This document shows positions 59,884-64,000 of a DNA stretch of 64,000 bases, piece by piece. How positions within the stretch are numbered: the stretch's first letter is position 1; every line of letters starts with the position of its first letter. The position numbers and the translations under genes were made by a program. The notes under the pieces are model-generated. The model searched no databases, had not been told where the DNA came from, and worked only from the letters and a program-made list of their open reading frames with translations. The stretch is from Bartonella alsatica (GTDB lineage: Bacteria > Pseudomonadota > Alphaproteobacteria > Rhizobiales > Rhizobiaceae): positions 784,001 through 848,000 of the forward strand of contig NZ_CP058235.1 of assembly GCF_013388295.1 (NCBI RefSeq), given 5' to 3'.

Positions 59884-60919
59884 TCGCATACAAAAAGATC
59901 AAGCTGTTGCACAACTTCTGCAACCGCTTGATCGTTTCCTAGAAGATCCGAAAATTACCGAATTATCGATCTGCCGCCCTTGTGAAGTGTGGACAAAAAG
60001 CTTTGGGGGGTGGCAAATACATAATGTACCAGAATTAACAACCGCTTTTTTGCAGACTCTTATCACGGCTATTATCGTTTATAATGGTATGGCTCCTCAA
60101 AGCATTAATTATGTACGCTTGCCCGGTGGACAACGCGGCACAATTATACAAACACCAGCTGTCATCGATGGCACACTATCCTTTATGATTCGTAAACATT
60201 CTCTAACAGTTAAAACGTTAGAGGAGCTCAATGAAGAAAATGTATTTGATGATTTTACCGATGTAAGTTTTAATAAACCTTCGGAAAAAGAAGCAAATAA
60301 CTTTTTATCAAAACAAGATTTCACGCGGTTGGAACCATTTGAAGTGCAACTTCTCCATCTCAAACGTGATAGAAAAATTCTTGAATTTTTAAAAGAATGC
60401 GTACTTCACAAACGCAACATTATCATTGCTGGAAAAACAGGATCGGGTAAAACAACATTTGCTCGCTCCTTAATTGAAATAGTACCGGTAGAAGAACGCA
60501 TTATCACTATTGAAGATGTTCATGAACTTTCTTTACCTAATCATCCCAATCATGTGCATATGCTTTATGGTAATGGTGCAGGTCGCGTTCCAGCCGATGA
60601 ATGCCTAGATGCGTGTCTGCGTCAATCACCCGATCGTATTTTTCTTGCAGAACTGCGTGGCAACGAAGCATGGGAATATCTCAACTCATTGAACACTGGA
60701 CATCCAGGTTCAATCACAACAACACACGCCAACAATGCTTTACAAACTTTTGAACGATGTGCTACGCTGATCAAAAGGTCAGAAATTGGCCGTCAGCTCG
60801 ATTTAGAAATGATAAAGATAGTACTTTACACTACAGTGGATGTAGTGTTGTTCCTAAAGAATCGAAAGCTTTCTGAAGTTTTTTATGATCCGATTTTTGC
60901 TAAATCGAAAATAGTTTAA
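59858..60919 (+). CDS. trwD: TrwD, VirB11-like ATPase
   Basis: 353 residues from the ATG at 59858 (MSTASSHVNRIQKDQA), inside the end of trwE. The longer frame to 59831 is less likely. Walker A is IAGKTGSGKTTFARS at ~190-204, then the Asp box TIEDVHELSL, Walker B region RIFLAELRGNEAWEYLN, and the His box GHPGSITTTHANN. It is the hexameric traffic ATPase at the channel base. Last gene of the locus; no trwB (VirD4-like coupling protein) or relaxase follows, as in other Bartonella Trw loci. Confidence 0.95.
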   Translation: MSTASSHVNRIQKDQAVAQLLQPLDRFLEDPKITELSICRPCEVWTKSFGGWQIHNVPELTTAFLQTLITAIIVYNGMAPQSINYVRLPGGQRGTIIQTPAVIDGTLSFMIRKHSLTVKTLEELNEENVFDDFTDVSFNKPSEKEANNFLSKQDFTRLEPFEVQLLHLKRDRKILEFLKECVLHKRNIIIAGKTGSGKTTFARSLIEIVPVEERIITIEDVHELSLPNHPNHVHMLYGNGAGRVPADECLDACLRQSPDRIFLAELRGNEAWEYLNSLNTGHPGSITTTHANNALQTFERCATLIKRSEIGRQLDLEMIKIVLYTTVDVVLFLKNRKLSEVFYDPIFAKSKIV

Positions 60920-62551
60920 ACGCAATTCTTATTTCAGTAGTATGATACAAACAACAACAGTCGTGACAATTTGCCACGGCTCTTTATTAATCTTTTCAAA
61001 TAAGTTTTCTTTCTCACTTACCTTTCTGGTAAACTTTTTATATCTTACAATGGAAGAAATGAAAGCTTATGATAACAAATTCATGAAAAAATAAATCACA
61101 TATGAGTTTTTTGCTTTTGATAGTTTTTTCATTTATCTTTTTAAAGTATGCATTTCATGCAAAAGAGGAAAAATCGCTACGAAATAAATATCTTAGCAAA
61201 AGAAATGACTCTCAATTCGCATCACAACGAGATTTCTACAAAATACTCGGACTCAACATTACAAATAAATTGTTTGTGACAAAAATAGTGGCTATTTAAG
61301 AATCTTACGTTTTATTTACTAGAAATCAATGAATGCTATTTCAAGTAAATAACCTTTATACTCTCTCAGAGAGCTTAATCCACTATAAATCCCAATTTAG
61401 TATATGCACACCACATTTCAATTCAATAATGAAGAATCTAATAACGTAAGAAGACTTACAATTGTATTGCTCGCATATGCAAGAGAGGTACAACGATAAT
61501 CGCTTCAAAAATCTTCTTCAGTTATATTCAATCCAATTATAGCAACAACATTTATATCTGAAAATACATTAAATGGATTTTACAACTCCATAATGTACAC
61601 TTACCCATTTCATGATTTTTTGACGTAAACTTTGCATAATTGCAGATTATTTTTTAACGACTAGAATAATTCTTTGTGCAAGTCACTTACTTCAAACCAT
61701 ATATGATCTCTCCTATGCTTGACAAAAGATTGTGTGCAGATAAATGAAAAAAATCAGAAACAATTTAATAAATTGGCTGATAAGTATATTTTATCGTTTT
61801 ACGATTTAAATAAGAGTGTTGAACACAAGAATACTCTTTCACTATAAATTCTTACATTCAGAATGAACAAGCATTTTCTTACACGTCATGAATGAAAGGA
61901 ATCAGTGTGTACAATAAAAATTGTTTTAAAAAAGCTACAAGTGCCTCTGATAAACCATCTCAATACACGACAATCACAACATGGGTAGCAAGAAAAAGAA
62001 AGATGGCATTAGCTTTGCTATTTCAAATATAAAAAAGAAGCTATCAAATAAATATAAACAACAAACAGTACTTGGATATATAGTCAATGCTTTCTTATAA
62101 AATTCTCTCTTTATATATAGAGAGATATTTTTATGCTGAAAAATAAGGAGTATTTTCCTTTTGCTCAAACAAATTTCTTAAGCCTATACGCAGAAAATCT
62201 TAGGTCCAATAGCATAACAAATACAGTCTAAGCACAGCTAAATCATCATCTTTCATGGATAAAAACATATAAAATTAGCGCCCATGAAATCTAATGAAAC
62301 ATCCTTTCCACTAATGATTGTCCAGCCAGTTAACACTAACCCGCTAAAACTTTTCATTCCATATTCAAAATCTATTTTCCTAATTAAGGTATTTATTTCA
62401 CCCAAAAGACTTTCTCAAATATGATGATAGCTCTTTTAAATCCTCATACAAAAGTGGGCAAGTATAGATTAATCACCGTGAAATATCTAAAAGAGTGGCA
62501 AAAGTATAATACCTACTCGTCACTCACACTACTTCCATTAACTGATAGTTT
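60920..62551. other. Gap of about 1.6 kb between trw and sdhB
   Basis: No convincing gene. A 65-codon frame at 61102-61299 opens with a membrane-like stretch (SFLLLIVFSFIFLKYAFHAK) but has no ribosome binding site. A hairpin after trwD lies at 60960. A small AT hairpin (CTCTCT / AGAGAG) lies near 62104-62123. Composition is very AT-rich and stop-dense, consistent with decayed DNA at the right flank of the island. Confidence 0.45.
60960..60980 (+). terminator. Likely terminator after trwD
   Basis: Imperfect hairpin with arms GTCGTG and CACGGC (one G-T pair), extended inward by partial pairing, followed by TCTTTATT. It lies 41 bases after the trwD stop and would end the trw transcript. Confidence 0.55.
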
Positions 62552-63331
62552 TTAAAAACGACGCTCAACCATGAGTTTCTTAATTTCAGCAATTGCCTTA
62601 GCTGGATTTAACCCTTTTGGACAAGTCTGCGCACAATTCATAATTGTATGGCACCGATAAAGACGGAAAGGATCTTCTAAATTATCAAGACGCTCACCAC
62701 ACATCTCATCACGTGAATCAGCAATCCAACGATAAGCCTGGAGCAAAATAGCTGGTCCCAAATAACGATCGCCGTTCCACCAATAACTCGGACATGATGT
62801 CTGACAACAAGCACACAAAATACATTCATAAAGACCATCAATTTTTCGACGATCAGAATAACTTTGTAACCACTCTTTCGCAGGTTCAGGCGAAATAGTT
62901 TGCAACCAAGGTTCAATCACACGATGTTGGGCATAAAAGCGCTTCAAATCAGGAACCAAATCTTTAACAATCGGCATAGAAGGCAAAGGATACACTTTAA
63001 TGGGATGCTTCACATCATCCATACCTTTAGTACAAGCCAGCGTATTAGTCCCATCAATATTCATCGCACACGAACCACAAATACCTTCACGGCATGAACG
63101 GCGAAATGTTAAAGTTGGATCGATATGATTCTTAATGAACAAAAGCCCATCAAGAATCATAGGGCCACAAGCAGAACGATCTATATAATAGGTATCCAGA
63201 TGAGGATTTTCCTCATCATCAGGCGACCAACGGTAGACGTGAAATTCTGTCAATTGCGTAGCACCTTCAGGCTTAGGCCAAATTTTTCCCGGTTTTACTC
63301 GAGAATTTTTGGGAAGCTTAATTTGTACCAT
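62552..63331 (-). CDS. sdhB: Succinate dehydrogenase iron-sulfur subunit
   Basis: 259 residues. N-terminal 2Fe-2S domain with [20 protein letters not shown], and C-terminal part with [17 protein letters not shown] (4Fe-4S) and [17 protein letters not shown] (3Fe-4S). It passes electrons from SdhA to ubiquinone in the membrane. GGGGAG precedes the ATG. Fourteen bases separate it from the end of sdhA. Last gene of the sdh operon. Confidence 0.98.
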   Translation of the reverse strand: MVQIKLPKNSRVKPGKIWPKPEGATQLTEFHVYRWSPDDEENPHLDTYYIDRSACGPMILDGLLFIKNHIDPTLTFRRSCREGICGSCAMNIDGTNTLACTKGMDDVKHPIKVYPLPSMPIVKDLVPDLKRFYAQHRVIEPWLQTISPEPAKEWLQSYSDRRKIDGLYECILCACCQTSCPSYWWNGDRYLGPAILLQAYRWIADSRDEMCGERLDNLEDPFRLYRCHTIMNCAQTCPKGLNPAKAIAEIKKLMVERRF

Positions 63332-63345
63332 AATTTATTCTCCCC

Positions 63346-64000
63346 TTAATAAACACGTTTTTTAGGTGCGATACGTTTTAAGTCGATACCACCATCTGCT
63401 TCAGATGTTAACGGATCAACATGGACAGGCCGATACGACAAAGTTACCTTACCATCTTTTGACAAATGCGAAAGTGTATGTTTACGCCAATTTTTGTCAT
63501 CACGCTCTGGATAATCTTCACGCGCATGGGCTCCTCGACTCTCTAAACGTGCTTCTGCAGAATAGACAGTAGTAATTGCATTAGCCATCAGATTCTCAAG
63601 CTCTAATGTTTCAACCAAATCAGAATTCCATATCAGCGAACGATCTGTTACTTTGAGATCAGACAATTCATCCCAAATTCGACTTATCCGCTTACATCCT
63701 TGTTGCAAAGAATCCTTTGTACGGAAGACAGCAGCATCTTCTTGCATAGTTCGTTGCATTTTATCACGCAATACAGCTGTTGGCGTTGCCCCTTGAGCAA
63801 AGCGTAAACGATCAAAACGTGCCATAATTTCGTCAACAGCAGCCTCATTAAGAGGGGGAATTTCTGCATTTCGATCAATCACTTCACCCGCACGAATTGC
63901 AGCAGCACGACCAAACACTACAAGATCAATTAATGAATTTGATCCCAGACGGTTAGCACCATGAACAGAAGCACAGCCTGCTTCTCCCACCGCCATCAAA
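63346..64000 (-). CDS. sdhA: Succinate dehydrogenase flavoprotein subunit, C-terminal part (5' end outside the window)
   Basis: The frame is open to the window edge; about 217 C-terminal residues are visible. They include [20 protein letters not shown], the FAD-contacting signature, then the helical domain, [19 protein letters not shown] and the C-terminal YRPVHVDPL. It oxidises succinate to fumarate. Upstream of sdhB in the same operon. Confidence 0.97.
   Translation of the reverse strand, partial: LMAVGEAGCASVHGANRLGSNSLIDLVVFGRAAAIRAGEVIDRNAEIPPLNEAAVDEIMARFDRLRFAQGATPTAVLRDKMQRTMQEDAAVFRTKDSLQQGCKRISRIWDELSDLKVTDRSLIWNSDLVETLELENLMANAITTVYSAEARLESRGAHAREDYPERDDKNWRKHTLSHLSKDGKVTLSYRPVHVDPLTSEADGGIDLKRIAPKKRVY

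Noticed and set aside
61102..61299. 65-codon frame with an N-terminal hydrophobic stretch after trwD
   Set aside because: No ribosome binding site and the hydrophobic run is what TTT/ATT-rich DNA gives by chance.

Overview
The window looks like the chromosome of a Bartonella (Alphaproteobacteria, Hyphomicrobiales). The gene sets and their order (ferredoxin-CarD, atpHAGDC-priA-transaldolase, leuS-lptE, ftsE-ftsX-DUF218, lolA-ftsK, sdhA-sdhB) are typical of that order, the DNA is AT-rich, and the intergenic gaps are unusually long. A Trw-type type IV secretion locus with amplified trwL and trwJ-I-H genes, without coupling protein or relaxase, is the hallmark of the flagella-less lineage-4 Bartonella. 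No species can be assigned from this sequence alone.

Layout. 1-4052: end of a helicase gene, fdxA, a CarD-type regulator, rpmF and ispA. 4150-8130: an accessory island with a broken copy of the ispA 3' end, then a leftward cluster of a 35-codon peptide gene, a frameshifted AAA+ ATPase, a ThiF/MccB-like adenylyltransferase with an N-terminal peptide-binding-like domain, and an MFS exporter. This resembles a microcin C-like RiPP system. 8686-13868: ispG, a small DUF883-like membrane protein between two old direct repeats, and an EmrAB-type efflux pair. 13916-23202: F1 ATP synthase operon, priA and a transaldolase. 23196-31302: lptE, leuS, a YggS protein, a 2 kb AT-rich gap and acs. 32036-34308: ftsE, ftsX and a DUF218 protein. 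34840-39758: a tripartite MacAB plus outer-membrane-channel exporter. 39825-45540: xthA, lolA, ftsK and a UbiH-type hydroxylase. 46506-60919: a divergent H-NS-like gene and the trw locus, which runs two unknown coupled genes, a possible Kor-type regulator, trwL1-L3, M, K, J1, I1, H1, a trwG remnant, J2, I2, H2, G, F, E, D. 62552-64000: sdhB and the end of sdhA.

How the parts work together. In Bartonella the Trw machine displays variable pilus subunits (TrwL and TrwJ) for host-specific erythrocyte binding. Here its duplicated J-I-H unit carries an apparently identical 1.6 kb stretch, implying very recent duplication or gene conversion. The H-NS-like gene faces the locus across 128 bp and may silence it. 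The same theme of local duplication recurs in the intergenic space: decayed copies of the 3' end of ispA, the 5' end of priA and the 3' end of macB lie beside their parents. The most novel item is the degraded RiPP/microcin C-like island at 4.9-8.1 kb.
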